From Lachnospiraceae bacterium UBA2864 (lineage in GTDB: Bacteria > Bacillota > Clostridia > Lachnospirales > Lachnospiraceae), in NCBI GenBank assembly GCA_002350525.1, contig DEFA01000040.1, forward strand, positions 10,547 through 59,488: 48,942 nt of DNA, in the 5' to 3' direction. Below, piece after piece: positions 9,102 to 16,887 of this stretch (positions are counted from its first letter, which is position 1; every line of letters begins with the position of its first letter). A program made the translations under genes and the position numbers. The notes below the pieces were generated by a model that worked only from the letters and a program-made list of their open reading frames with translations, was not told the DNA's origin and did not search any database.

Positions 9102-9281
9102 TTGGTATTTTCCCATGGGGGAGTAGCATGCGTGTTACGTAGCAAGTCAACATACTGACCCTTTGGTCTGGCTTGTTTTAAATTGCGAGACTCATGTGTA
9201 GTTAATAATGAAAAACTATGCATGAAGTTTATATATTGTTTATATTCCCAAGTATAGTTTTTCTGTACTTGGGATTTTTTT
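9102..9281 (+). ncRNA. yybP-ykoY manganese riboswitch with terminator platform
   Basis: The leader contains the family's hallmark GGGGAGTAGC at 9117 and the second conserved internal-loop segment TTGCGAGACTCAT at 9183. Between these conserved parts is a variable helix (CCCTTTGGTCTGG region). It ends with a terminator (9247-9281) directly upstream of a MntP-domain gene, the classic target of this class. In the known mechanism Mn2+ stabilises the aptamer and prevents termination, turning on manganese efflux. The identification rests on motif recognition and on genomic context. Confidence 0.88.
9247..9281 (+). terminator. Riboswitch expression-platform terminator
   Basis: CCCAAGTA and TACTTGGG form a perfect 8-bp stem with an 11-nt loop, followed by A and seven T, 19 bp before the mntP-like ATG. 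Confidence 0.88.
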
Positions 9282-9300
9282 ATCAAAGGAGTAAATTAAT

Positions 9301-10677
9301 ATGGGATTGATCGAATTACTTCTGTTGGCAGTCGGACTTGCCATGGATGCTTTTGCCGTGTCTGTCTGTAAAGGGCTTGCGGCGGGCAAGGTCACAAAGA
9401 AGGAATTCCTGCTCTGCGGTATCTGGTTCGGATTTTTCCAGGGAATGATGCCCTTTATAGGCTATCTTGTCGGATCAAGATTTGAGAAACTTATCACCAT
9501 GGTGGCTCCGTGGGTGGCTTTCGGACTACTTTCTCTGATCGGCGGAAATATGATCAAAGAGGCTCTTTCTTCGGATGAAGAAACATCTCCGGGATTCGAT
9601 GTTAAAACGATGTTTATGATGGCTGTTGCTACCAGCATCGATGCTCTGGCGGTCGGAATAACCTTCGTTGCCGTTCCTGTTGAAGTCTTTAATACGAGCC
9701 GGATTTTAAATGTGCTCTTTGCCGTTATGGTGATCGGAGTTATCACATTTATCATATCGATGATAGGAGTAAAAATCGGAAGCGTCTTCGGAGACCGTTT
9801 CAAGTCGGGAGCCGAGATTATGGGCGGTACAATACTTCTCTTTATAGGTTTCAGAGCCCTTATAACATATCTCGACAGTTCACACAGCCTGTCCGATAAT
9901 GAGACAATCTTCGGAATGCTTATTCCGCTGTTGGGAACGCTTCTCGGTTCGGCCGTTATATATGCAAAGAAGAATCAGCTGTCTGATAAGATGAGAGCGG
10001 TTCTGGTGGGATGCAGTTCGGGAATAATGCTTTCGATCGCTGTATGGGGAATGATAGAACCTGCCATCGAAGGATTAAATCAGGAGAATAAATATGGTAT
10101 TATCCGGGTGACAATCTGCTTCTGCCTGGGTGTTGTCATACAGGTTGTGCTTGATAAACTCGTTCCGCATACACACGTATATTCCAATCTGACCGAAGGA
10201 CCGGAGAGTAAACTCGATTCGGAGATAAAGATAATACTGAAAGAAGTGATACATCATATTCCGGAAGGTATAGCACTGGGGGCAATCTATGCGGCGCATT
10301 TCATGAAGACCGAGTGGATATCGTCATCCGTTGCACTGGTTCTGGCTATAGCAATCGCACTCCAGAATATTCCGGAGGCTCTGTGCGCATCGCTTCCTCT
10401 GAGAGATGTGGTATCAAAGACAGGAAAGGCTTTCCTTATGGGATCGGTATCCGGGGTTCCGATACCGTTGCTCGGGATAATCACTGTTGTGCTGGTTGTT
10501 TTATTCCCCAGTGTACTCCCGTATGTTATGGCAGTTGCCGGCGGAGCCCTGATATATACTACGATAGAGGAAATACCACAGATAGCGCTCGAAAAAGATA
10601 ATGACAAGGGAGCACTCGCATTTGCTATTGGTTTTGCACTTGTCATGCTGATGATATTTTTAAAGATAGGTAATTAA
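9301..10677 (+). CDS. MntP-ZIP fusion metal transporter
   Basis: 458-residue membrane protein made of two transporter families. Residues 1-190 are a full MntP (DUF204) manganese efflux unit, with six helices and the paired motifs GLAMDAFAVSV (near 12) and ATSIDALAVGI (near 111). Residues about 205-458 are a ZIP/GufA-like unit with the metal-site signature HHIPEGIALG (near 318) and the partner helix LQNIPEALCAS (near 354). Bacterial MntP is usually about 190 residues and stands alone. The gene lies behind a manganese riboswitch, so it should be induced when Mn2+ is high. MntP exports Mn2+, whereas ZIP proteins normally carry metal into the cytosol; the ZIP half could be an exchange, sensing or repurposed efflux module. 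The last codons are tandemly duplicated beyond the stop. Confidence 0.9.
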   Translation: MGLIELLLLAVGLAMDAFAVSVCKGLAAGKVTKKEFLLCGIWFGFFQGMMPFIGYLVGSRFEKLITMVAPWVAFGLLSLIGGNMIKEALSSDEETSPGFDVKTMFMMAVATSIDALAVGITFVAVPVEVFNTSRILNVLFAVMVIGVITFIISMIGVKIGSVFGDRFKSGAEIMGGTILLFIGFRALITYLDSSHSLSDNETIFGMLIPLLGTLLGSAVIYAKKNQLSDKMRAVLVGCSSGIMLSIAVWGMIEPAIEGLNQENKYGIIRVTICFCLGVVIQVVLDKLVPHTHVYSNLTEGPESKLDSEIKIILKEVIHHIPEGIALGAIYAAHFMKTEWISSSVALVLAIAIALQNIPEALCASLPLRDVVSKTGKAFLMGSVSGVPIPLLGIITVVLVVLFPSVLPYVMAVAGGALIYTTIEEIPQIALEKDNDKGALAFAIGFALVMLMIFLKIGN

Positions 10678-10723
10678 AGTATTTAAAGATAGGTAATTAA
10701 AGTATTTAAAGATCGGTAATCAG
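10662..10723 (+). repeat. 23-bp tandem repeat across the mntP-zip stop codon
   Basis: The unit beginning AAAGATAGGTAATTAAAGT starts at 10662 and 10685, and a partial copy starts at 10708. The first copy contains the last codons and stop TAA; the later copies are noncoding. Confidence 0.9.
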
Positions 10724-10742
10724 ACAGGAAAGGACATAAAAT

Positions 10743-11516
10743 ATGATATCGGCAAATTATCATACACATACTACCCGGTGCAAACATGCTGTCGGAACGG
10801 AACGTGAATATATAGAGGCGGCCATTTCGGAAGGTTTTAAAATTCTCGGTTTTTCGGATCATACACCTCAGCCTTATCCGGATGGCTTTGTATCGGGCAT
10901 CAGAATGGATATGTCGGAACTTGAGGATTATACGGATACGCTTGTAAAACTGAGGGATGAATATAAGAATGATATCCGGATCATGATAGGTTACGAGGTT
11001 GAATATACAAGAAAGTATTTTGAACCGCTTATACGGGAACTGAAGAAATATCCACTGGACTACATTATTCAGGGACAGCATTTTGTTGAAGATGAAGTAG
11101 ACGGATTCTATGTCGGCTCTGCAACAGACAGTGAGGAGAGGCTTAGAGCATACGTTGATTTTACCATAGAAGGTATGAAGTCCGGGCTTTTCACCTATCT
11201 TGCCCACCCTGATCTTATAAATTATACGGGACCGGATGATATCTATTATCGCCATATGAGAAGACTTGTTGAGGCAGCGATAGATTTAAATATTCCGCTT
11301 GAGATAAATGTTTACGGCTTCGTGGACGGCCGCTGGTATCCTTGCGACAGATTCTTTAAAATGGCTGCCGAATACAATCCGAAATTTCTGATCGGCTGTG
11401 ATGCCCATACACCCGAGATAATCCGTCAGCCGGAGCATATTAAGGGTTTCACGGATTTCCTTCTGAGAAACGGGATTAAGATCGGCGATAATGTTGTCGA
11501 TATAGTTGAAGTATAA
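10743..11516 (+). CDS. PHP-domain phosphatase, histidinol-phosphatase (HisJ) family
   Basis: 257-residue PHP metallo-phosphoesterase. The N-terminal metal motif is NYHTHTTRCKHAVG, followed by GFSDHTPQPY; further ligands are GYEVEY (Glu), YLAHPDL (His) and IGCDAHTPE (Asp/His) near the end. The length and motif order match HisK/HisJ-type histidinol-phosphate phosphatases, which perform the penultimate step of histidine synthesis. AGGAAAGG precedes the ATG. No other his gene is nearby, so a different phosphate ester as substrate is possible. It may be co-transcribed with the metal transporter, only 65 bp upstream. Confidence 0.85.
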   Translation: MISANYHTHTTRCKHAVGTEREYIEAAISEGFKILGFSDHTPQPYPDGFVSGIRMDMSELEDYTDTLVKLRDEYKNDIRIMIGYEVEYTRKYFEPLIRELKKYPLDYIIQGQHFVEDEVDGFYVGSATDSEERLRAYVDFTIEGMKSGLFTYLAHPDLINYTGPDDIYYRHMRRLVEAAIDLNIPLEINVYGFVDGRWYPCDRFFKMAAEYNPKFLIGCDAHTPEIIRQPEHIKGFTDFLLRNGIKIGDNVVDIVEV

Positions 11517-11558
11517 CGTCACAACAACATTTCAAGGCGTCACAACAATATTTCGCAT
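11517..11558 (+). repeat. 21-bp tandem duplication directly after a stop codon
   Basis: CGTCACAACAACATTTC at 11517 recurs at 11538 as CGTCACAACAATATTTC (one difference), period 21 bp. It begins at the base after the TAA of the PHP gene. Confidence 0.8.
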
Positions 11559-11567
11559 ACATTTAAA

Positions 11568-11687
11568 TATCACTGCTTCAGAATGATGAATATGCAGATG
11601 GCTGTTGAGAAATACGACGGAGTCATGGAAGTTTCCGCAGAAGAAACAGATGGGGATAAATTCTTTGTTGTAGAGATAATGATTTGA
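11568..11687 (+). pseudogene. C-terminal remnant of a GHKL-type histidine kinase
   Basis: One open frame ending in TGA at 11685 encodes a tail resembling the last strand-helix-strand of GHKL kinases: MNMQMAVEKYDGVMEVSAEE, then DGDKFFVVEIMI. There is no ribosome binding site, start or upstream catalytic part. The frame meets the tandem duplication after the PHP gene, so the rest of the gene has been lost. The family assignment rests on the AVEKYDG-type motif and position relative to the stop. Confidence 0.5.
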
Positions 11688-11708
11688 TAGTAATATAATA
11701 TTATATAT

Positions 11709-11816
11709 GCATCCGTTCGGGAGAGTGCTTTCTGCAGACTGCAGATTGCATAACTCACAGCACTTTTTTCTATCGCGTAGGCATTGAGGTGGACTGGTGA
11801 GTTGCGGATGCTTTTT
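11709..11816 (+). ncRNA. Unidentified structured element with two T-runs
   Basis: GCATCCG (11709) pairs with CGGATGC (11805), which is followed by five T. Inside, AGTGCT (11724) pairs with AGCACT (11759), itself followed by T6. AACTCAC (11752) can pair with GTGAGTT (11797), which would compete with the second helix. Two tandem CTGCAG palindromes lie in between. This could be a leader with alternative terminators, or a small RNA; no known class was recognised. The CytX-like gene starts 160 bp further on. Confidence 0.4.
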
Positions 11817-11974
11817 ATATTATAGGAAAGTGCCTTTAAGCAAAACAATTGACCATGCCTAAACTGACCTTATCGGATTTTCTTGTTTTGGATATTTCAA
11901 AAAGGTCTGTTTTAAAATATAATGCCGACTTATAAAGATCGTAAGATTATTTTACTTATAAGGAGGGCAAATAA

Positions 11975-13207
11975 ATGTCTCGCATATCGCTGATCTGGTT
12001 TGGCGCAGCTATTTCGATCGCCGAAATTCTGACCGGAGCCAGCCTTGAAAGTCTGGGACTTATACGTGGTCTTGTTGTTATAGTTTTAGGACATCTGATC
12101 GGATTTCTGCTTCTGGTTCTTGCGGGAATAATCGGTGTCAAGAATAGAGAAGGATCCATGAGGTCATCCGCCCGCTCCTTCGGGATATACGGAAGTTTCT
12201 TCTTTGCGGCACTGAATATCGTTCAGCTTATAGGATGGCAGGGGATAATGATCTTCGATGCTTCTCTTTCCGCTCAGGGAATCCTGAAGCTCGGGCATAC
12301 ATGGTGGTGCCTCATAATCGGAATTTTGACGATAGCATGGATCATGCTGGGAATCAAAAACAGAGACAGATTAAATATCATAGTTATGGCACTGCTTCTG
12401 CTTCTTACGATTATATTATCCTTTATCATTTTCTCGGGAGTAAAAAGCGGGGAAACTGCTTCTCAGGGAGCTGGAGAGATACTTTCTTTCGGACAGGGGC
12501 TGGAGCTTTCTATAGCAATGCCGATATCCTGGATCCCTATGATCGCCGACTATACCTATAAGGCAAAGAAACCTGTTAAAACAACATTTTCGGCATGCCT
12601 GACATATACATTGGCTAGCTCATGGATGTATATAATAGGCCTCGGTGCTGCGGTTATCACACATGAGACAAGAATAGATCAGATAATGCTTAAGGCAGGT
12701 CTTGGAGTTGCGGGACTGTTCATTATAGTATTCTCATGCGTTACGACAAATTTTATCGATGCATTTTCCTGCAATCAGTCAACCTTCGCGCTGTTTCCGA
12801 AAGATAATCTTCCTCAGGAATCGGAGGGAATCCTTCACAACATAGAAGTAAATCTTCCGGGAATAATAGATACCGTGATCGGAACGGCCGGAGCCATTCT
12901 CTTTCCTATGGAAAACATAACTGAGTTTTTGTACTTTATAGGATCGGTATTTGCACCTATGATATCAGTTCAGATTGCGGATCATTTTATCGTTAAGCAC
13001 GGAAAGAAAGAAGTAAAGATTGATGCCGTTGCAAGTACAGCATGGATTTTGGGATTTATTATATACAGAATTCTCATGAAGCACGATTTTTTAGTCGGAT
13101 ATACGATCCCTAATATGATCATCACAATTATAATCACCGTAGTTTTAAGAAAGCTGACTGATAAAGTTTTTTTTACAGATCTGGGTTTGAGAAAGAACCG
13201 AATCTAA
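11975..13207 (+). CDS. CytX-like permease (NCS1/CodB family)
   Basis: 410-residue integral membrane transporter, about 12 helices, of the cytosine permease family. The N-terminus LIWFGAAISIAEILTGA and the following LGHLIGF are characteristic of the CytX group, predicted to import hydroxymethylpyrimidine for thiamine. AGGAGG lies 8 bp upstream of the ATG. No TPP riboswitch was found upstream, which is unusual for thiamine salvage genes. A paralogue lies at 43579. The next genes (ThiF-like, sulfur transfer) also fit sulfur-containing cofactor metabolism. The substrate is inferred from family resemblance only. Confidence 0.82.
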   Translation: MSRISLIWFGAAISIAEILTGASLESLGLIRGLVVIVLGHLIGFLLLVLAGIIGVKNREGSMRSSARSFGIYGSFFFAALNIVQLIGWQGIMIFDASLSAQGILKLGHTWWCLIIGILTIAWIMLGIKNRDRLNIIVMALLLLLTIILSFIIFSGVKSGETASQGAGEILSFGQGLELSIAMPISWIPMIADYTYKAKKPVKTTFSACLTYTLASSWMYIIGLGAAVITHETRIDQIMLKAGLGVAGLFIIVFSCVTTNFIDAFSCNQSTFALFPKDNLPQESEGILHNIEVNLPGIIDTVIGTAGAILFPMENITEFLYFIGSVFAPMISVQIADHFIVKHGKKEVKIDAVASTAWILGFIIYRILMKHDFLVGYTIPNMIITIIITVVLRKLTDKVFFTDLGLRKNRI

Positions 13208-13235
13208 AATATGAGAAAGAACCGAATCTAAAATA
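13188..13235 (+). repeat. 24-bp tandem duplication across the cytX-like stop codon
   Basis: TGAGAAAGAACCGAATCTAA followed by AATA occurs at 13188-13211 and is repeated exactly at 13212-13235. The first copy contains the last codons and the TAA. Confidence 0.92.
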
Positions 13236-13330
13236 TCTTGAAAACAAAATAGAAACGTGATAACATAAAAACCTATCGAATAAGTAGGTGAATACAAAAC
13301 TGTAAAGTCGATAATATAAGTGATCAAACT

Positions 13331-13362
13331 TCCGGAAGATTCGATTGAGTCTTCCGGATTTT
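13331..13362 (+). terminator. Terminator hairpin before the ThiF-like gene
   Basis: TCCGGAAGA and TCTTCCGGA form a perfect 9-bp stem with a 10-nt loop followed by TTTT. It ends about 20 bp before the ThiF-like ATG, so it either ends the cytX transcript or attenuates the next operon. Confidence 0.8.
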
Positions 13363-13381
13363 TACTTTTTGGAGGTAAAAG

Positions 13382-14203
13382 ATGGCTCTGTCAAATGAAG
13401 AACTCGAAAGATATTCACGCCATCTTATTTTGAAAGAAATAGGATATAAAGGGCAAAAGAAACTCTCTGAGGCGAAGGTTCTTATCATAGGTGCGGGAGG
13501 ACTTGGTGCGCCCGCAGCCATGTACCTTGCGGCAGCGGGAGTCGGTACGATTGGTATAGCGGATTCGGATGTGGTGGATCTGTCGAATCTGCAAAGACAG
13601 GTGATACATACGACAGAGGATATAGGACTTCCGAAAGCAGAATCCGCGGCTGAGACAATGAGAGCCATAAATCCCAATGTGAATGTAAAAACTTATAATG
13701 AACTTATCTGCAGTGAGAACATTCTTGGCATTATAGAGGACTATGATTTCATACTCGACGGAACGGATAACTTTCCTGCCAAGTTTCTGATAAATGATGC
13801 CTGTGTGATGGCGAATAAGCCGTTTACACATGCGGGAATACTCCGATTTACCGGGCAGATCATGACAGTTATTCCTTATGAAAGTCCATGCTACAGATGT
13901 GTATTCGAAAATCCGCCTAAGAAGGGGGAAGTTCCGACCTGTCGTGAAGCGGGTGTCATAGGTGCCATGGCCGGAGTTGTAGGATCTTTGCAGGCGCTTG
14001 AAGCGGTTAAATATATAACCGGAGCGGGAGAACTACTGACCGGAAAAATGCTTACGTTTGATGCGTTATCAATGAATTTCAGAACGGTTCCTTTCTCGAA
14101 GAGAAGAGAGGATTGCCAGATATGTTCCGATCATCCGACTATCACGGAACTGATAGATTACGAACAATCGACCTGTGATATATCTTCAGGGAAAAATGTT
14201 TAA
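13382..14203 (+). CDS. ThiF/MoeB-family E1-like adenylyltransferase
   Basis: 273-residue ubiquitin-activating-like enzyme that adenylates the C-terminal Gly-Gly of a small sulfur carrier. The nucleotide loop is GAGGLGAPAAMYLAAAG (near 38-54), the Asp/Arg site is ADSDVVDLSNLQRQ, and the mobile-loop cysteine lies in PTCREAG. The structural zinc is bound by CYRC and CQIC. The N-terminus ELERYSRHLILKEIG is standard for HesA/MoeB/ThiF. GGAGG precedes the ATG. The next gene, 14 bp downstream, encodes a rhodanese-TusA-DsrE fusion, so this enzyme probably feeds a sulfur-relay route. No ThiS, MoaD or similar carrier gene is visible in the window. Confidence 0.92.
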   Translation: MALSNEELERYSRHLILKEIGYKGQKKLSEAKVLIIGAGGLGAPAAMYLAAAGVGTIGIADSDVVDLSNLQRQVIHTTEDIGLPKAESAAETMRAINPNVNVKTYNELICSENILGIIEDYDFILDGTDNFPAKFLINDACVMANKPFTHAGILRFTGQIMTVIPYESPCYRCVFENPPKKGEVPTCREAGVIGAMAGVVGSLQALEAVKYITGAGELLTGKMLTFDALSMNFRTVPFSKRREDCQICSDHPTITELIDYEQSTCDISSGKNV

Positions 14204-14217
14204 GGAGAGCTTGCATA

Positions 14218-15357
14218 ATGAATAATCAGGATAGTTTTAAGCATATATCGGCTGAAGAGTTTTCAAAGCTTGAATATGATAAGTATACACTCATCGATCT
14301 AAGAGAACCGGATGAGGTATTGGTGAGCGGTATAGAAGAAGCGATAAATATGCCTTTTTCCGAGGGCTTCGGCAGGCTCGATTCGATTCCTGCGGATAAG
14401 CCGGTGGTAGTATTCTGCCGGATGGGCAGCTGGAGCGAAGAAGTGGCGGAAATCCTCTCTGACAGAGGCTATGACGCATACTCGCTTGACGGCGGCTACA
14501 GTGCATTTAGAGCGTTGAAGGAAGACAATGTTCCGACCGACGGCGTTGACGCGAAAGAGATAAGTTGTACGGCTGACGTGAAAGAGATAAGTTGTGCGGC
14601 TGACACGAAAGAGATAAGTACCCCTGTCGGATATGGAACCGCGGTTTTGATAGATGCGAAGGGACTTAAATGCCCGGGACCTATAGTGAAGGTAGCGGAT
14701 TATCTGAAAGATAAGCCTGTTGGTGAGAAGATAGTGGTTGAAGCGACAGAGGATGCTTTTGCGTCGGATATAAGTGTCTGGTGTGACAGGACAGGTAATC
14801 ATCTTGATGAGCTGACAAAAAGCAACGGAGTAATACGAGCTGCCATAACCAGAGCGATAAAGCGGGAAGAGAATTCAGTAAAGGAAAAGAATGATAAAAC
14901 CTTTGTGGTTTTTTCGGGAGACCTTGATAAGACCATCGCATTCTTCATAATCGCAAACGGCGCTGCTGCCATGGGCAGAAAAGTTACTATGTTCTTTACC
15001 TTCTGGGGACTTAATATATTGAGAAAACCGCGTAAGGTGAGAGTGGCAAAGAATTTTATAGAAAAAATGTTTTCTTTTATGATGCCGAGAGGAACCACGA
15101 AGCTTGGACTTTCCAGAATGAATATGGGTGGTGCGGGTGCTAAGATGATTCGCGGTATTATGAAGAAGAAGGGAATCAGTTCCCTTGAAGAGCTGATAGA
15201 AAGTGCGAAAGATCATGGTGTAAGACTGGTTGCCTGTCAGATGTCAATGGATATCATGGGAATCAGGAAAGAAGAGCTGATAGACGGAGTAGAGCTCGGG
15301 GGAGTAGCTACATTCCTGGGTTCGGGTGAAGAATCCGATATGAGCTTATTCATATAG
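14218..15357 (+). CDS. Rhodanese-TusA-DsrE fusion sulfurtransferase
   Basis: 379-residue cytoplasmic protein with three persulfide-handling domains. Residues 1-105 are a rhodanese with active-site cysteine in VVFCRMGSWSE. Residues about 110-140 are a linker of three 9-residue repeats (DAKEISCTA, DVKEISCAA, DTKEISTPV). Residues about 141-212 are a TusA domain with the CPGP motif (GLKCPGPIVK). Residues about 225-379 are a DsrE/DsrE2-like domain beginning KTFVVFSGDLDKTIAFFIIANGA... and including MGRKVTMFFTFWG. Two of the linker repeats carry their own cysteine. The domain order suggests internal sulfur transfer from rhodanese to TusA to DsrE. It is flanked by two E1-like genes, so it probably supplies or relays sulfur for tRNA or cofactor thiolation. 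Confidence 0.9.
   Translation: MNNQDSFKHISAEEFSKLEYDKYTLIDLREPDEVLVSGIEEAINMPFSEGFGRLDSIPADKPVVVFCRMGSWSEEVAEILSDRGYDAYSLDGGYSAFRALKEDNVPTDGVDAKEISCTADVKEISCAADTKEISTPVGYGTAVLIDAKGLKCPGPIVKVADYLKDKPVGEKIVVEATEDAFASDISVWCDRTGNHLDELTKSNGVIRAAITRAIKREENSVKEKNDKTFVVFSGDLDKTIAFFIIANGAAAMGRKVTMFFTFWGLNILRKPRKVRVAKNFIEKMFSFMMPRGTTKLGLSRMNMGGAGAKMIRGIMKKKGISSLEELIESAKDHGVRLVACQMSMDIMGIRKEELIDGVELGGVATFLGSGEESDMSLFI
14548..14628 (+). repeat. 27-bp coding tandem repeat in the rhodanese-TusA linker
   Basis: Units beginning GAC(G/A)(C/T)GAAAGAGATAAGT start at 14548, 14575 and 14602, giving three 9-residue repeats in frame. It is a recent in-frame expansion of an interdomain linker. Confidence 0.9.
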
Positions 15358-15418
15358 TTATGTGATTTCGGAAAGAAAGATTACAGGGTTATATCAGACT
15401 CTTTGGAGGATAGTTAAA

Positions 15419-16174
15419 ATGTTAAATCAGTTTTCAAGAACACAATTATTATACGGAGCCGAGATGATGGAAAGATTGGCCGCTTCCCGTGTTGCCGTTT
15501 TCGGGATCGGCGGTGTGGGCGGCTATGCTGTTGAAGCTCTTGCAAGAAGCGGTGTCGGAGCGCTGGATCTTATAGATGATGACAGGGTCTGCCTTACCAA
15601 TATCAATCGCCAGATACTTGCCACAAGAAAAACAGTCGGAAAATATAAGGTCGATGTTGCCGAAGAGAGAGTGCACGATATCAATCCCGACTGCGAGGTC
15701 AGAACATTTAAAACTTTCTTCCTTCCTGATACACAGGACCTGTTTGATTTTCGCGAATATGATTATGTTATAGATGCTATAGATACGGTTACGGGAAAGC
15801 TGTCCATAATAGAAAAGGCAAAGAACGAGAATGTGCCTGTCATATCCTCTATGGGAGCTGGAAATAAAGTCAATGCTTCAATGTTTGAAGTTTCAGACAT
15901 ATATAAAACTTCCGTATGTCCTCTGGCGAAAGTAATGAGACATGAGTGCAGGAAGAGGGGGATTGAGTCCCTTAAAGTAGTATATTCAAAGGAGAAGCCT
16001 ATAAGACCACTCGAAGATATGTCCATAAGCTGTAGGAAGCATTGTATCTGTCCTCCGGGAACTGCCAGAAAATGTACCGAGCGAAGGGATATTCCGGGCT
16101 CGACTGCATTTGTTCCGTCGGTAGTGGGACTTATAATAGCAGGTGAAGTTATAAACGATTTTTCAAAGAAATAG
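15419..16174 (+). CDS. tcdA: tRNA threonylcarbamoyladenosine dehydratase (TcdA)
   Basis: E1-like enzyme of about 251 residues that cyclises t6A37 in tRNA to ct6A with ATP. The start is the ATG at 15419, behind TTGGAGG; the longer frame from 15362 adds 19 residues without support. It begins LNQFSRTQLLYGAEMMERLA, then the nucleotide loop GIGGVGGYAVEALARSGVG, the acidic strand DLIDDDRVCLTNINRQ and the conserved MGAGNKVNASMFEVSDI, which separate TcdA from MoeB/ThiF. Length agrees with the family. It lies 61 bp after the sulfurtransferase and probably ends that operon. Confidence 0.9.
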   Translation: MLNQFSRTQLLYGAEMMERLAASRVAVFGIGGVGGYAVEALARSGVGALDLIDDDRVCLTNINRQILATRKTVGKYKVDVAEERVHDINPDCEVRTFKTFFLPDTQDLFDFREYDYVIDAIDTVTGKLSIIEKAKNENVPVISSMGAGNKVNASMFEVSDIYKTSVCPLAKVMRHECRKRGIESLKVVYSKEKPIRPLEDMSISCRKHCICPPGTARKCTERRDIPGSTAFVPSVVGLIIAGEVINDFSKK

Positions 16175-16223
16175 AAATACCGAATCTTGACAAATCTAAT
16201 ATGGATTTTTGAAGAAAAATGCC

Positions 16224-16252
16224 TTGACAAAATATATTTGACACAATATAAT
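16224..16252 (+). promoter_or_regulatory. Consensus SigA promoter upstream of GPx remnant/ohrR
   Basis: TTGACA at 16224-16229, 17 bp, TATAAT at 16247-16252. This is a perfect consensus that once drove the glutathione-peroxidase gene and may now reach ohrR through the terminator at 16407. Confidence 0.8.
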
Positions 16253-16285
16253 ATGACCAAAGATAACAAAGAGGTTAATACATAA

Positions 16286-16381
16286 GATAAGGGACTTGAG
16301 ATTCTTGATATTCCATGCAATCAGTTCGGTGGACAGGCACCCGGAACAGATGTTGAGAAATGTATTAAAGAGCTTCTGTAA
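16286..16381 (+). pseudogene. Glutathione peroxidase remnant with internal deletion
   Basis: One frame reads DKGLEILDIPCNQFGGQAPG followed by TDVEKCIKELL and TAA. The first part is the highly conserved internal GPx motif (LEILxFPCNQFGxQAPGT); the last residues resemble the family's C-terminus. The catalytic Cys/Sec segment and about 90 central residues are absent, with an in-frame stop (TAA at 16283) just upstream. The gene is therefore dead, but its context next to a peroxide-sensing regulator makes sense. Confidence 0.7.
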
Positions 16382-16406
16382 ATGAGCAGCGTTTATATAA
16401 AGATAG

Positions 16407-16431
16407 AAGCCCTCTGTACGGAGGGCTTTTT
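16407..16431 (+). terminator. Terminator between GPx remnant and ohrR
   Basis: AGCCCTC and GAGGGCT form a 7-bp stem with a 6-nt loop, ending in a T run (16427-16431). Confidence 0.85.
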
Positions 16432-16458
16432 ACCTAAGATATGATAAGGAGAATCAAA

Positions 16459-16887
16459 ATGGCACAGGAATATGAACAATTAAAATTGGAAAATCAGTTA
16501 TGCTTCCCGCTTTATGCGTGTTCCAGAAAAATAGTAAACAGCTATAATCCGTACCTTAAGCCGCTCGGGCTGACTTATACGCAGTATATAGTGTTTATGG
16601 TTCTTTGGGATAAGGAAAGTATAAATGTGGGACAGCTCGGAGAAATACTGTCTCTTGATGCGGGAACGCTGACCCCGCTTCTTAAGCGCCTTGAAAAAGA
16701 GGGTTACGTAACAAGAAAGCGTTCCGAGAAGGACGAGAGAATAACTATTGTAAGCATTACCGATAAAGGTAAGGCTTTGAAGGAAGAGTGTAAGGACATT
16801 CCTATCAGATTGGCAGAAAAAGGAACACCACTTTCGGAAAAAGAAGCAAAGGAACTATATAGATTATTATATAAGTTTCTTGGATGA
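16459..16887 (+). CDS. ohrR: OhrR-type MarR-family peroxide-sensing repressor
   Basis: 142-residue winged-helix repressor. The ATG at 16459 follows AAGGAG by 7 bp; an ATG 18 bp upstream is less likely. The N-terminus KLENQLCFPLYACSRKI places a cysteine at residue 15, exactly where Bacillus OhrR has its organic-hydroperoxide-sensing Cys15; a second cysteine is at 21. The wing region LDAGTLTPLLKRLEKEGYVTRKRSEKDER is also OhrR-like. Oxidation of Cys15 should release the protein from DNA. The decayed peroxidase gene directly upstream would have been a natural target. A 12-1-12 palindrome at 17110, and similar sites at 27989 and 42070, are candidate operators. Confidence 0.9.
   Translation: MAQEYEQLKLENQLCFPLYACSRKIVNSYNPYLKPLGLTYTQYIVFMVLWDKESINVGQLGEILSLDAGTLTPLLKRLEKEGYVTRKRSEKDERITIVSITDKGKALKEECKDIPIRLAEKGTPLSEKEAKELYRLLYKFLG

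Noticed and set aside
10314..10601. 95-codon plus-strand frame inside the MntP-ZIP gene
   Set aside because: Out-of-frame shadow of a strongly supported transporter.
11820..11974. TPP riboswitch upstream of the first CytX-like gene
   Set aside because: No CUGAGA or conserved ACCxxUGAUCUGGxUAAUxCCAGC-type segment is present.
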